Part shown: positions 20,054-32,025 of the stretch, one piece after another | Layout: each line of letters begins with the position of its first letter | Position numbering within the stretch: position 1 is the stretch's first letter | NCBI GenBank assembly: GCA_027382625.1 | Contig: JAJKFJ010021566.1 | Location: 19,209 to 83,208, forward strand | From: Tetmemena sp. SeJ-2015 | Lineage: Eukaryota; Ciliophora; Spirotrichea; Sporadotrichida; Oxytrichidae | Length of the DNA: 64,000 nt | Direction: 5' to 3' | The notes under the pieces: generated by a model | What the model saw: the letters and a program-made list of their open reading frames with translations, nothing else | What the model was told of the DNA's origin: nothing | Database searches by the model: none | Program-made: the position numbers and the translations under genes

Positions 20054-21986
20054 ATGTCCAGAGCAGTCCTCGCTCCTTTCGAAGCTTATCAGAAGTCCAG
20101 AGTCACCTTCGTGCAGACCGTGGCTGAACTTGCCACCAGACCCCAGAACATCGAAGCCCTTCAGTCAGCTGGTAAGTACTATTTTCCGTTAATTTATTGA
20201 TGGCTCTTGCTTTTTGGGAAGAAGATTTGCAATGAATTATTGAATGGTTGTTAAATGGTAGTGTAGGTGTGATGGCTCTGCTGCGTCCTCTCCTTCTGGA
20301 TAACGTTCCCTCAATTCAGCAGTCTGCTGCACTCGCACTTGGAAGACTGGCTAACTACTCTGACGAGCTAGCAGAGGCTGTGGTGTCCAACGAGATCCTG
20401 CCTCAGCTGGTCTACTCCCTCTCTGAACAAAACGTGAGTACTCACTTTCTCTATTTTTCAAAATTGATTATCGTTTATCAAATATTAAATTAAAAACATT
20501 GAAAAATATAGGCAAGATTATTGAAACTGTATGCGTGAATATGTATCTATTTTTAGGAAATATTTGAAACGGCGATGATATCACACCATGATTTTTTTCA
20601 ATAATTTTAAACTCAATATGTTCTGAGTACTCATCATTCTTGCTTTAGAGATTCTACAAGAAGGCTGCTGCTTACGTACTCCGCTCTGTCGCCAAGCACT
20701 CCCCTCACCTCGCCAAGGCTGTTGTTAACTCCGGTGCTCTTGACGCCCTCGTCAACTGCCTCGAGGAGTTCGACCCCTCTGTTAAGGAGGCAGCCGCATG
20801 GGCCCTCGCTTGTATCGCTAAGCACACCCATGAACTAGCTCAAGCAGTCGTTGATGCTGGAGCTGTTGGACTCTTGGTACTCTGTGTCCAAGAGCCTGAG
20901 CTCACCCTCAAGCGCATCTCTGCCACCGCTCTATCTGAAATCGCCAAGCACACCGAAGAGCTTGCTCAAGCTGTTGTAGACCAAGGAGCTGTGCCTTACC
21001 TCGCTGCCCTCATCTCTCACCCTGACGCTCAGCTCAAGAGACAAGTGTGCTCCTGCCTCGCTCAGATCGCCAAGCACACCGTCGACCTCGCTGAAGTTGT
21101 AAACTCTTTAGATATAGATGAATGAACTATTGTATCTTATAAAGGATAGTTTAGTTGAGGCTGAGATCTTCCCCAGAATTCTCAACTGCCTCAAGGATAT
21201 GGATGTCCAGGTCAGAAAGAATATATAATTCTTCTTCAACTTTTGAGACTAAACTTATTCTCTACTAAGAATGCTGCTACTTGCATTAGAGAAATCGCAA
21301 AGTAGACTACTGAACTTGCCAAGTTGATCGTCCACTCTGGAGGAGCAGCTGCCACTGTTGACTATATTTCAGAGTCTAAGGGTAATGCTCGCCTTCCAGG
21401 TATCATGACCCTCGGCTATATTTCCGCCTTCGACGATTCCCTCGCTATGGCAGTCATCGTGTCTAAGGGTATCGCACCTCTAAAGGATGCCCTCATCGCT
21501 GAGCCAGAAGATCACCTCAAGGCAGCAGCTGCCTGGTCTCTTGGTCAGATTGGTCGTCACTCCCCAGACCACGCTAAGTTCTTGGCTGAAGCTGACGTCC
21601 CCTCCAGACTATTGGCTGTGTACATGCTCCCCGAGTCCTCCAAGGACCTTAAGGATAAGGCCAAGAAAGCCCTTAAGAACATCATCCAGATGTGCACCCA
21701 TCTCCCAGCACTCGAGCCCCTCCTCCAGCTCGCTCCTAACAACATCCTCACCTATGTCTGCGCTTAATTCGCCAAGGTACTTCCTCAAAATCTTGAGGCC
21801 AAGCGTACATTCGTTCAGAGTGGAGGCTTCCAGAAAATTCAAGAGATTCAGGCCGAGCCAGGCAGCAAACTCAGAGAGTACATCGACGAGATTAACTCTC
21901 ACTACCCACCCGATGTTGTAAACTACTACTCTCCCAACTACGCAGAGGGACTCATCAAGAGACTAGAAGAGTACCACGCAGAATGA
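20054..21986 (+). CDS. SPAG6: SPAG6/PF16 axonemal central-pair armadillo protein
   Basis: PF16/SPAG6 stabilises the C1 microtubule of the ciliary central pair. ATG 20054 gives MSRAVLAPFEAYQKSRVTFV and the stop is TGA 21984-21986. After removing one intron, one intron-plus-IES and two IESs, the protein is a continuous array of armadillo repeats with the family's signature phrases: QQSAALALGRLANYSDELAE, AAWALACIAKHTHELAQAVV, LKRISATALSEIAKHTEELA, CLAQIAKHTVDLAE, TCIREIAKQTTELAKLIV, AAAWSLGQIGRHSPDHAKFL. The C-terminal HYPPDVVNYYSPNYAE block is also typical. About 510 residues, the usual length. Its presence fits a ciliated cell. GC-richer codon use than the neighbours, like EF-Tu. Confidence 0.97.
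20172..20266 (+). other. GT-AG intron in SPAG6
   Basis: GTAAGT...GTAG edges. Splicing gives QSAGVMALL with the codon split G|GT. Confidence 0.75.
20435..20633. other. IES inside a SPAG6 intron, 10-bp pointer TGAGTACTCA
   Basis: TGAGTACTCA (itself palindromic at its core) occurs at 20435-20444 and 20624-20633. Excising 189 bp leaves GT...TTTAG at 20434-20648 as a 26-bp intron, and splicing gives LSEQNRFYKKAAAY. DNA excision and RNA splicing are thus nested at one site. Confidence 0.85.
21095..21157. other. IES in SPAG6, pointer AGTTG
   Basis: AGTTG at 21095-21099 and 21153-21157. Excision gives TVDLAEVEAEIFPRIL in frame. GT-AG alternatives break the frame. Confidence 0.75.
21217..21272. other. 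IES in SPAG6, pointer AAGAAT
   Basis: AAGAAT at 21217-21222 and 21267-21272. Excision gives MDVQVRKNAATCIREIAK. Confidence 0.9.
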
Positions 21987-22284
21987 TAACCTTAAACCTA
22001 TATAAACAATAAACAAAGAGTGGAGGAGCAACTCTTCTTCTTCTCTCCCTTCAGTGCTATATTTTACAATGCCTTATTTCATTTAAGATATCCACTAATT
22101 CAAGTTGTTATCTCCCCTCATTTGAGTGGAGAAATAGAGTCGAGAGTGAAATGAATTAGCTAATTCTTAGTGATTGAGAGTTAGTTGTCTTAAATGTGGA
22201 ATGAATTACAGATCTTAAAGATTTAATAAGATAGTGGTGCTCATAATCTCTGTTAATTAATCAATCTAGACTAACTAAATAAAA
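21987..22284. other. Intergenic spacer
   Basis: AT-rich, with no supported gene. It holds the 3' flank of SPAG6 and the 5' flank of the next gene. Confidence 0.5.
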
Positions 22285-24832
22285 ATGATGCAAACTCAGA
22301 GCGTATTCGGAGCTGCTGCAGCTGGCGGCTTCTCAATGAACTTGGGAAAGCCAAGCCTACCAGGAGCTGATATCTCTGGATAGAAAGTTGATGAAGCTTC
22401 TTTCATGCGCAGCCTTTCAGAGCCTCAGAAGCACTATGTGATTAATTATGAGTGTAATGGAATGATTATATAATTTTAATTGTGATAAAGTACCTGTATC
22501 CAACTCTACAAGAGGCGATAAATCTATTCATAATGGAAGCACAGCGTACCCCTCACTACGAAGAGTTCATCAAGCTCAACTTCACTACTCAACCAGCGTA
22601 AAAGCAGCAGGTTACTTACAATCCAGCTTATTAATCTGAGAATATTAAATATTCTCAATTTTTAAGCTTCCAACAGCAACACTGGATCAGTTTTCAACAG
22701 AACAAAGACTCTCTAAAATACTGCAAGCTAAGAGGAGAAAGAAATAGATAGTAATCGTATGAAGATGATCAAAGGTCAAGATCAAGAAGAGGAGAAGAAG
22801 CAAATAAAGTAAAAATCCTCCAGTGGAGAAGTTGATAAGTATAACGCAGAGGCCATTATACAAAGTAAGTCCTCATTCAAGAGCTATTCATTTAAGCCAC
22901 AACCAAAGCAAGAAAATTAAGGTATATCTAATCAAACTAATGGATTGGAATCAGAGTAAAAAGGAGAGCAATATTAATCCTCGTTGGCATCTGCAGGACA
23001 GGATGAGTTTGATAAGAAGCGAAAGATGATGTCGAATGCTAGATAGAGATTTGCAAGTGCTACTTTCAATAACTACTCAGTTGGAACTGTAGCTTCTAAC
23101 TAGGGTGGAACCTCTGTTGTCGCTGGCTAAAGAGGTTCATTAATTTTATAATGATTTAAGTTTATTCTATTGAAGTTCTGGAGGATTAAACTTGGACCTT
23201 GGTTAAGGGTTTGATCCTTTGAACACTTTCAAAGAATCTATTTTGGAAGCTCTCAAATCTTAAAGGAATCATAATAATATCTTACAGGGATAGGAGCCAA
23301 AATCGCCTATGGTAAAGCCAAATGATTAGTACTTGAACTCAAAGCGTCGCTCTGTATTTTCCAAGCCCTACGACTCCTTGAATGAGATGGAGGAATTTAT
23401 TCCGCCCATTCATCCCAAGACCCCAGAATAGACAAAGAGACTGATGGAAATCCTCAAGGCAAGTTTCCTCACCAAGAATCTATCACAATTTGAATTGAAG
23501 ATTATCGCTGATGCCATGTATCTTAAGACTTTCCAGAGGAATGATATGATAATCCGATATGGAGATCAAGGAAATGAATACTTCATAAACTTAGAAATTA
23601 ACTAAGAGGGTGTTTATCATGTCTTCTTAATTCTACAGGTGTTTATTAGACTCTGGAGTAATAGAAGTACTTGTATATCAGGATGGAACAGACCCCAGCG
23701 ACCCTCAGCTTCACAAGAAAGTGAAATTTTCCAAATTCTTAAGCCTTTCGTTGGGTTTGGTGAGATCGCACTTATTTATAACGACAAGAGAACTGCCTCT
23801 GTAAGATCTGCAGACCTCTGTGATGTATGGGTCCTAGAAGCAAAGGTCTTTAAGCATCAATTTATATTCATGCATAATTAAACTTTGAAGTTATTTCCTT
23901 AAAGCATATCATCATTAAGTCAACTATCACTAGAAGGAACATAGAGTTGAAGTTTGTAGAATAACTTGCTCTTTTCTAGAACATCGACAGATACAACAAG
24001 ACCAATCTTATAGATGCCCTCGATCCGAAGAAGTATTAGCAAGGTGATATCGTGGTTGGGCATTAATCTATATTTTTTATCAATAGTATTTTGGCAAGGA
24101 GAGGATCCAAATTTCCTCTACATAATCGAGGAGGGAGAAATAGAAGTGAGCTAAAAGCTCTTTGGAAAGGAGTAAGAGAAGCTAGTTGCAACTCTCAAGG
24201 CAGGTCATCACTTTGGTAATTTGGAAATCCTCAATGAGGAGAGTCACTTCTACAACTTTAGAGTAAAGAGTCCATAAGCGAAGGTGCTTTAGCTCTCTAA
24301 GGACTACTTCTTCACTATCAAAGACTACATCTTTGATTTCTTGACTCTAGACTATGCGAGTGAAGAGAAAGAGCAGGCTTTCTATTCCCCTAAGCCTGCT
24401 TAGAAAAGGGATCCTAACCGAAGAAGGTCCTCAATCAATAATTAAGCAAATAACGTTAAGCTTGTAGGCAGTGCTGAGAGCAACCAATCATCTTCCGATA
24501 AGAATAATTCACCAGGCCAGTCTTCTTCTATGTTTGGTTCCTATGCGTTGAAACTCAAGAACGGAAACGAGTAAATGAGCTCAGATTCTAATTTCCAATC
24601 AGCTAAAGTAGACAGCCATGGAGCTTTTCTCACACAGGGTTCGACCAAGATTACCAATGGAGTTATAATTGAGGAATGCGAAAACGAAGATGAAACTCCT
24701 CTGATAATTGACAAAAGTGGAAGTGGTTTTGAATCAAACGCCAAGCCCTAAATTCATAAGGAAGAAATGGCTTAAGAAGCCAGCAGCAAGATACCCTCGA
24801 TGGAGGATTTATCTGGGCTTGTAATAAACTGA
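22285..24832 (+). CDS. Protein with two cyclic-nucleotide-binding-like domains
   Basis: Starts MMQTQSVFGAAAAGGFSMNL and ends MEDLSGLVIN at TGA 24830-24832. After a disordered Gln/Ser-rich N-half, the first CNB domain runs about 23450-23850: LSQFELKIIADAMY, NDMIIRYGDQGNEYFINLDS, GVIEVLVYQDG and the phosphate-binding-cassette-like FGEIALIYNDKRTASVR. This corresponds to FGE(L)A...R-A in PKA regulatory subunits. The second domain runs about 23940-24330: IDRYNKTNLIDALDPKKYQ, FWQGEDPNFLYIIEEGEIEV, AGHHFGNLEILNEE, lacking the usual cassette Arg, so it may not bind cyclic nucleotide. Five IESs are visible. A one-base correction (an A run near 23730) is needed inside the first domain. Role: a cAMP/cGMP effector is inferred. 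It is not a clear PKA-R because no RRxS inhibitor site was seen. Confidence 0.85.
22435..22492. other. IES, minimal pointer TA
   Basis: Excision at TA (22435-22436 and 22491-22492) joins LSEPQKHY to LYPTLQEAINLF. The short pointer makes the exact limits tentative. Confidence 0.5.
23135..23178. other. IES, pointer GTTC
   Basis: GTTC at 23135-23138 and 23175-23178. Excision gives VVAGQRGSGGLNLDLG. Confidence 0.7.
23591..23650. other. IES, pointer TTAGA, inside CNB domain
   Basis: TTAGA at 23591-23595 and 23646-23650. Excision restores GNEYFINLDSGVIEVLV, a conserved beta-strand region. Confidence 0.85.
23852..23907. other. IES, pointer AAGCAT
   Basis: AAGCAT at 23852-23857 and 23902-23907. 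Excision joins LEAKVFKH to IIIKSTITRRNIEL. Confidence 0.8.
24052..24087. other. IES, pointer GT, between CNB domains
   Basis: GT at 24052-24053 and 24086-24087. Excision gives YQQGDIVFWQGEDPNFLY. The GT-AG splice alternative breaks the frame. Confidence 0.6.
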
Positions 24833-25045
24833 AGAGTCTGAGAAAGTTCCAAAATTATACTAAAACTAAATCAATTCTACTAAACCAAGCAGTTCAAACT
24901 AATTGTCAGTATCTAAAAGAGGCTCCATAGGGTCACTAAATAATTATATCAAACTTCTAAAAATTATTTTAATCATGAAAGTTTAAAAAATTCAACCTTT
25001 CTAAGTGATACTTTAGTCTAATAGCATGAATATAGGTTTTAATTC

Positions 25046-26349
25046 TCATAAATCATTTATCATAACTATTTTGCCAACAGTTTGATTCTTTTCAATAGCC
25101 TTATGTGCTTCTTAAACATGTCTTAAGCCGGTGACATGATCAATTATTGGTCTTAGTCTATTTGCTTTGAAGTCCTCGAGCACAGTTCCTTATTTAAATT
25201 CTTTTATCAAGTTAAAAAATAACCATTTTGAATTTTTAAGCAAGAATTAAGTTGGTCTTGTAATAATCACTTCTATTTCTCAAAGTAGAAGCGATTATCG
25301 ATCCTCTCTTCAATATGAGCTTAGTGAAATTAGCTTGATCAACTTTGAGCCCACCCATGGTTCCATACATAACCCATCTTCCATCCATACCCAAGCAATT
25401 CATATTCTAGCACAGAAGGATTAAGATAAGAATTTGTTCTCCTTACAATGCTGAAGTTAGAAGCTAAAATAGGATCTAAAATCACATCAACCCCTTTGTT
25501 TTAGGTATACTCTTGCACCATCTAGCTATAGTCAGGCACCTCTATATAACTTATCACGTGATCTGCTCCCACCCTATTAAGATATAGAATGATGTCTATT
25601 TGGCTAAGTCATCTACTTACTCAGAGCAAATTTTTAGTTTATCCTGGGTCGAGGCAACTGCAATTACCTTCATGCCCCTTCTTTTAGCAAGCTAAATTAG
25701 GCTTGTACCCACTCCGGATGCAGCTGCAAGGACTAGAGCAGTTTCATTTATCTAGCCTTTCCCCACGAGATACAGAAGTTAGTAAGCTGTAAGCCATACT
25801 TCTGGGATAGCTGCAGCTAGTTGGATATCAAAATCCTCGTCTATCTTAATCACATGATCTTTATGCACCTTGACATATCTAGAGAAAGGAGATTTAAGAT
25901 TTGTGGAAAGTTAAATACTGAGCATAAGATCCTCCTGATAAGAGAGCCATGCATCTTGTTCCTGAAATTGGTTTTAAAGTTTGAGGGTCGACTTAGCGTC
26001 CTACACACTCGAGACCTAGTATATCTGTAACTCCTTTTGGGGGCGGGTATTTCCCTCTTCTCTATTCAAGGTAACTTCTTGAGGAGTAAATTACCTGAAG
26101 GGTATCTGCTCTATTAACAGCAGTAGCATCTACTTTCAGTAAGATTTCATCTTTATTGCATTAAGGGATATCAACGTCATCTCTGATCTCCATAACCTCA
26201 GGACCTCCGAATTCCTTGCAGACTACAGCTTTCATTTTTCTAGAGCTTGAGAAACCTCTGAGACCTGTCATTTTTTGCAGCAAAAAGGGCTTCAATTTAA
26301 GGACTGAGTGATGATGTTGTTGATTTATCTCTTGGCAAAATCTTTTCAT
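25046..26349 (-). CDS. Quinone-oxidoreductase-like MDR enzyme
   Basis: A zinc-independent medium-chain reductase of the NADPH:quinone oxidoreductase (zeta-crystallin/TP53I3) group is the best fit. ATG 26349-26347 gives a basic N-terminal extension (QHHHSVLKLKPFLLQK) that could be a mitochondrial presequence, then the catalytic start MKAVVCKEFGGPEVMEIR. Motifs in order: ATAVNRADTLQ, KYPPPKGVTDILGLECVG, ALLSGGSYAQY, AAAIPEVWLTAYQLLY, the Rossmann loop AAASGVGTSLIQLAKRRGMK, KGVDVILDP, and a C-terminal TVLEDFKANRLRPIID and VQEAHKAIEKNQTVGKIVM. The stop is TGA 25048-25046. The order and spacing match the family. Interruptions include GT-AG introns near 25400-25450 and 25560-25620 and pointer-type inserts near 25200 (AAA) and 25880 (TAT). 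Confidence 0.9.
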
Positions 26350-26680
26350 GTTTTAATATTTGAAATATATGATGAGTAATTATTTACAATCCTTTGATTA
26401 TCAAAGCATTTTTGCTTGAAGATTTGTATTCGCAAATTTGTGAGTGAGTATGATAGTAAAAATCTTAGTATTACTGTGTTGATCCTGTTTAAATTAGCAT
26501 GGCGAATTACCTCTAAGATTCTATAATCAATATAATAATAATATTAAGGCTTTCATCGTGTTCAAATAAATATCCCAAATAATGAAAAGGAAAATAACTT
26601 ACATTCATAATTTAGAAATACATTCTCTTTCTCTTGATTAAATAAGAGGTGAATAGAATTCCGGAGAAATCGACTATATA

Positions 26681-29429
26681 ATGGATGCAGATTCACCTAC
26701 AAGAGAAAGAGAACTAGCTAAAACTCAGATTACCGCTAGCTCTAAACATAGAGTTTTTGTGTGAGGAATTTAATTAATTCTAAACATGCTGATATGAAGA
26801 GCAGCTAGAATGCTGGGCCTTAAGGTAGAGGGAACTCACAGATTAAGTACACGTTCATGACTACGTCAGCTAGCAACCTCGAGGATGATGTCCTTGCTTC
26901 TCGTGTTTAGCACAATTACAGAGGGGATCATAGTCACAACAATCCTCGCTCATCACACCTCCCCGGAAAGTCTGCAAGCTTCATTTGCATTTAAGATGAG
27001 TAAATATATTCCCATTTTAATTCATAAGACTGACTAATAGTTAGCATGATACTAATTTTGCGCCTTTCAATCCATATCAATCAGTAGCTGAGCCTGAAAA
27101 TAAGAGTAGTAGCTTCAAAATCCACGCTAATTAAAGAGCTACAGCTACTTAAGGTAGAAGTGGACTCAGATAGTCTAACAGGATTGGAGAGTAAGAGAGA
27201 CAGAATCCTTCTAATAGGATAGGCTCAAGGCAACTAGACAAGAATGAACAGAGACAGTTATTAGATTAATTGATGATCAACAACTAAGGAGACGCCGGTG
27301 GGAGTGGCAACTTCATTGGAGATAATCAAAGGAAGATTTTTGAAAATAGCATACGCTAATCTCTTAGGAAAATTTCGGACAGCAAGGACCATTTATCTAA
27401 CTCTGATTAGGTAAGAAAAAAATCTTGTTACGGAATAGGTTAGATAGTAACTCATTTTAGGGATTACATTTGAGAATTGAGTATCTTGAAAATGAGGTTA
27501 AATAACTAATTTTCAAGAATAATGAAATGCGATTGATCGTCCAGAACTATCAATCCCATCTAGAGATTATATGTAAGTTATTTCCTGATTGAAATAATTT
27601 CTTGTATAGAACATGAGCTTGATGCTGAAATTCAATAGAACATTTCTCCAAATATGTCTGCTTCACCAAGTCATCTTTCACAATTGAGAAGAATTTCTCC
27701 AATGGCTGCTCTTGCTAATAAATTCAGACTTACAGTTGAGGATAACTCCTCATAAAACTTTTCCATGTATTAAAAGAGTCAAGAGTGCGGTGCAGGTTCA
27801 GACTTGCAATCGGATCTGAACTCGTCTAACTTTTTATCACACTGCTAATGCATTTATTTATAAGATTGAGCTATCTTATTCTATAATGGAAGCACTCATA
27901 ATCAGAGATTACCCAACCATCATATGATTTTGTAGAGAGAGAAGACTTAGGAAAGATAGTTGAAGAGGATCTTATATTAAATTATATAATCATTAGATTT
28001 AAATCCAAACTTCAATTCAGAGAGAGATCACTCAATCGAGGGAACTATGAGAGGTAATGGAGAAATCGAAGAAAGTTAAGAGTATCATTAGAGACTTATG
28101 AGACAGGTTGAAGATAAGATTAGCGTGGTCATATCGATGCTCAACACTTACCTCTAGAGAGAAAAATACTCTATGTTTGAAAGCAGGAAGAGAGATACCA
28201 TAGGTTCAGCTAATAAGAGGGCCTTCTAATCTCATATGAAGAGAAGTCAAACTCCTTAAGTATTTAATAGAAGCCAAATGATACAAAGTTAGAGTGTTCT
28301 TGTGCACAATTCTTCACTTAAAGGAGGTTAGAACACTTTGAACACTTCACTTAGAAAGGCATCTGCTAAAAATAAGAACTAGATTTCGCTTAATAGTAGC
28401 CAAAACTTGCCAGTAAATGGACATGGCACGAGCTTAAATTCTAGGAATGAGTACCTGGCGACAGAAAATTAAACTGAGTTGACTGATTTTTAGTATTAGT
28501 TTAGGGATTATTTAATGATCACCTATACAGACTTGAGATGAGCAACGATTTATCGATGGCTGAGTTGAAAAAGATCAGCCCAAAGAGTTAGAATTCTCAA
28601 TTTGCAGTTTCCAAGTTTAATGGCTCTAAGTCTATTATCTAGCCCTAAACTCGAAGTTTAAGGTAAGACCTAAGGTCTTAAGATCACGAAGAGACTGGCT
28701 ATATTGGTATGAGCATATCAGGAAAAGATGCAAGTGGTAGGTTTGGTCCATCCGGATAGTCTAAATCCTATATTGTCTCTCCTTCTCGCGTGAAGGATAA
28801 CTCGCTATCAGATAGAATCCAGTTTAATTACAACACATCCTAGAATTCTCAGGAACTCCAAAAAATCAACTCCTCAAGAACTATGCAATAAGTAAAGAGC
28901 TCTGACAATCTTTCTTTTTATCAGCAAAACAGATAGAATCTCAAGCACTCCGGTGCTAGCATGTTCAGAGAGAATTCTTTAACCAGTAGTGCTTTTAAAT
29001 TTCTTACCTTTGTAATTTTTAATTGCAGCTCCTGATTTCTATCCAACTTTGGAGGGTATAGAACCTACGAAGTGGACTCCAAACGAAAGATTTGACAACT
29101 GCGAATCATGCTCTAAGGACTTTGGATTGTTGCGAAGGAAGCATCACTGCAGGTCATGCGGAAAGTTAGTCTGCAACGACTGCTCTCTATATTTATTCAG
29201 GCATCTATATTAAAATTTATCTCCTTTCAAAGATTTCGTGACTGGCTACAAGGATGTGAAGGTTCGTATTTGCTTTGCATGCCATCAGATGAAGCGCACT
29301 AGAGTGAAGGAAATTAATAAGATGAAGCCTTTCAATTCAGTAAATACAACCAAGCCCTCTCGCAGAAAGGAAGAAACCAGCAAACTCTCTTTCCTTCAGA
29401 AGAACCCAATCGTAATGAGAAGGAATTGA
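26681..29429 (+). CDS. FYVE zinc-finger protein with coiled coils
   Basis: Starts MDADSPTRERELAKTQITAS at 26681 and ends NPIVMRRN at TGA 29427-29429. The long middle is Ser/Asn/Gln-rich with short coiled coils (LRIEYLENEVK; MRQVEDKISVVISMLNTYLQ). The C-terminal FYVE finger spans about 29060-29290: TKWTPNERFDNCESCSKDFG, LLRRKHHCRSCGKLVCNDCS, then VKVRICFACHQ. The WxxD position reads WTPN, but the R(R/K)HHCR core and the final RVC-type motif are intact. This predicts PtdIns3P binding on endosomal or phagosomal membranes. Several GT-AG introns are clear, for example 27411 to about 27460 and 27571-27609. Pointer-type inserts remain near 26760-26810. Confidence 0.88.
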
Positions 29430-29957
29430 TTCGGATTAAATATTTATTTTAATTCCTCATTCATTTGAAAATATAAATCTTATCTTCCTAACCATAATTC
29501 TTCTTCTTACACATAAAATTTATTCTACTCCATTCTATACAGGATTAGATTATTAACCATTTAAATTATACTTAGATTTAAAGTTTTTAAATTAAATTTT
29601 AATGTTATGATAAATTATAGAAAAGAAAAGTCAAATAATTTTAAAAATTAAGGGAAATTAAATTTCTTTAACTTTAATAATTGTAAATTTCTCTTTAATA
29701 CAGCCTGCTTTATTCATTAAAGTTCAAACTTAATTTGAGTATAGATGAATAAATGTATTAACTTTTGTCAACACTGCTGCTACTCATTGTGTAATTAACA
29801 TGCAAAACATTTTCTCACTTGTTTGTATTGACTGCCTCTGCGGTATGTTTTAATTGCATATAAGATGCTTAAAAAGGTCTTGTCAAACCTTGAATCTTGC
29901 TCTAAGATTGCTCCAACTATTTTTTCATAAACCTAAAGTGTTAAGTTTGAGAACAAT
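29430..29957. other. AT-rich spacer at the boundary between gene-dense and kinase-cluster regions
   Basis: No gene is supported. Base composition drops to very AT-rich from here onward. Confidence 0.5.
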
Positions 29958-32025
29958 TCAAAATTTAGATTGTTTGTGTGAAGTCTGTAAAACGTAGGTT
30001 ATTTCGGCATTCGTAGATTCAAGATTTTCTGTGAACTCTTCTTCGATATAATCTGAGATATCATCTAAAGAAGTTTATTATTTAATACACTTATGAGAAT
30101 ATATTCTGATAGAAGGTCTTTTTGTGGGGTCAGGCTTAATGCAGTGCCAAATGAGAACCAGCCACTTTAGTTAATGAAAAATAATAAAATTATCTCTTGG
30201 TTTGTATATATAAATAGACCTATATAAAATATTTAATTTATTTCAATAAAAGAATGAGGATCTGCTCCAAGTTTTGTGAAGTAGCTGTTTTGATCCTCAT
30301 TGATCACCATTTTTAAAATTATTCTAATATAAATTGTAATCACTAATTAGTAAAGCTCGTCAGATGGAGAAGCAATGTGGAAGCCGTACGTTTAGAGTAA
30401 AAGTACCTGAAGGTACACTCCTAGAGAGAACACAATTGCTTTTTCTGGATCATAGCCATTCTCAGAGTAATTGGATTCAGTTCTTTCAGGTTCTCTTCCT
30501 TCTGTTTTCACAATGGCACTGGCTTAAGTATAAAATTGTATTGCCTCTGGTGCCATGTTTATTATTTTAATTTACTTATTCAGAACTTCAAAAACATTAT
30601 GAATGAAATGTATTACTGGGTCCCCATTAAATCCTTAATAGTTCCGCAATTATTAATAAAATAGAATAAAAATCAGATTGTAAGTTTTAAATGGAATAAA
30701 GAGTTGAAAAAAATAAAATTAATTGAGATCAACAAATTTAACTTAATTATATTATACTTCGTATTATAATAGCTTTTTATTTATTTTTAAACAAATTTTA
30801 ATTTAAATTTGGAATGTCTGAATGCTTCCATATCTCACTCTCAACTAAATTATTGAGAGATGATTTTATTTTCTAACTCAATTTTTTAAATGCTTATTTG
30901 AGAGGATTATTTCTCTTCTTTAAATGCATCTTTAAAAAAGTTTAACTCTATAAAATATCTTTCTATATTTAGATCAGCTAATAAATTCCGCGATAATATT
31001 TATCCTAATTTAAATTAATTTCTGGCTATAGTTGGCACTAGCTATCCAAAGTCTATTAGTTTCACTAATTCTTTCTCAGAGAGAACTGTGTTAAAAAAGG
31101 AAATTATTATTTTAAATAGAAAGTTTTAGTAATTAAATGTTGTCAGGCTTGATGTCCATAAAGTAAAATCCTGCTTGATCGCGCATCTTTTTAATCGAGC
31201 TGACTACCCTTCCCATTATGGATCCAACACAGCTACTTGAAATTATTTTCATTTAAAGGAGGTAAAATCATTTGTTTTTTAATTATAGAAATTTGATGGT
31301 TTATGTATTTGGCTGAGTTTATAAATTCGAGTACACTTCCATGCGTCTCATAGGGAAATACAATGTATGCATAGTCTCTATTAAAAGTAAAAGAAGCATA
31401 TTTAGAGAGAAATAATTTTTTTAATATTATCAATATAGGTGCGCCCCTATACAGAGAAAGGTTTTCTCCTCTCGCAAACTTCAAAGCCTGTCATCAGTAC
31501 ACAGCTGCTGCTTTTTAGAGATGATTACACATATTAAAAATATTTGGCTTTAAGTCTTTTGGAGGTTAAGGTGGTTTTCAAAAAATAATTTTCTTAAATG
31601 TATAATGCGTGGTTTTGCACCTCCACATAAAAGTTTGAATATAAAATAATCTTCTTAAGTTTATTTAATGAATAAGTCATCAATTCTAGATCTGTCGAAT
31701 ACTTTTATGACTTCATTTTTAATTTGGCTTCTTTTTGTGTCTTTCCTCATTACTCGCAGAATTACTATATCTTGTGGATCCTCTGATGGCTTTAAGTTTT
31801 CTAATATTTTGAATTTGCCATCGACACTGCCTCATTAAGAAAAGCTTATAATTTAAAACTGCCAGCGAAGGCTCTTGACACTTATCTATTTTGAGGGTTG
31901 ATTGATTATCTTGAGGTTTTATTTTTTTCCATTTATGTTTTTTTTTTAGAAGTTTTGTGAGTTTATTTTTGAGAAAGGTTGCTTCTTTTTGTTTTGTGAT
32001 TATAATTTTTGTATACATATTGGGC
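29958..32025 (-). CDS. Kinase-like gene A1
   Basis: A divergent protein kinase read on the minus strand as separate blocks. N-lobe: SVDGKFKILENLKPSEDPQD, then EVIKVFDRSR with the likely VAIK Lys (about 31690-31810). Hinge: RDYAYIVFPYETHGSVLEF (about 31330-31390). Catalytic loop: YFMDIKPDN (about 31145-31175; His and Arg of HRD replaced, Asp/Lys/Asn kept). LVKLIDFGQ (about 31050-31080). MAPEA then DPEKAIVFSLGVYL (about 30420-30575). C-lobe: IWHCIKPDPTKRPSI (about 30090-30150). Stop at 29958. Blocks are separated by AT-rich inserts, including one of about 440 bp directly before MAPEA. Frame shifts between blocks were not all resolved, so I cannot say whether the gene is intact. Closest relative is A2 at 33.5-35.4 kb. 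Confidence 0.65.
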
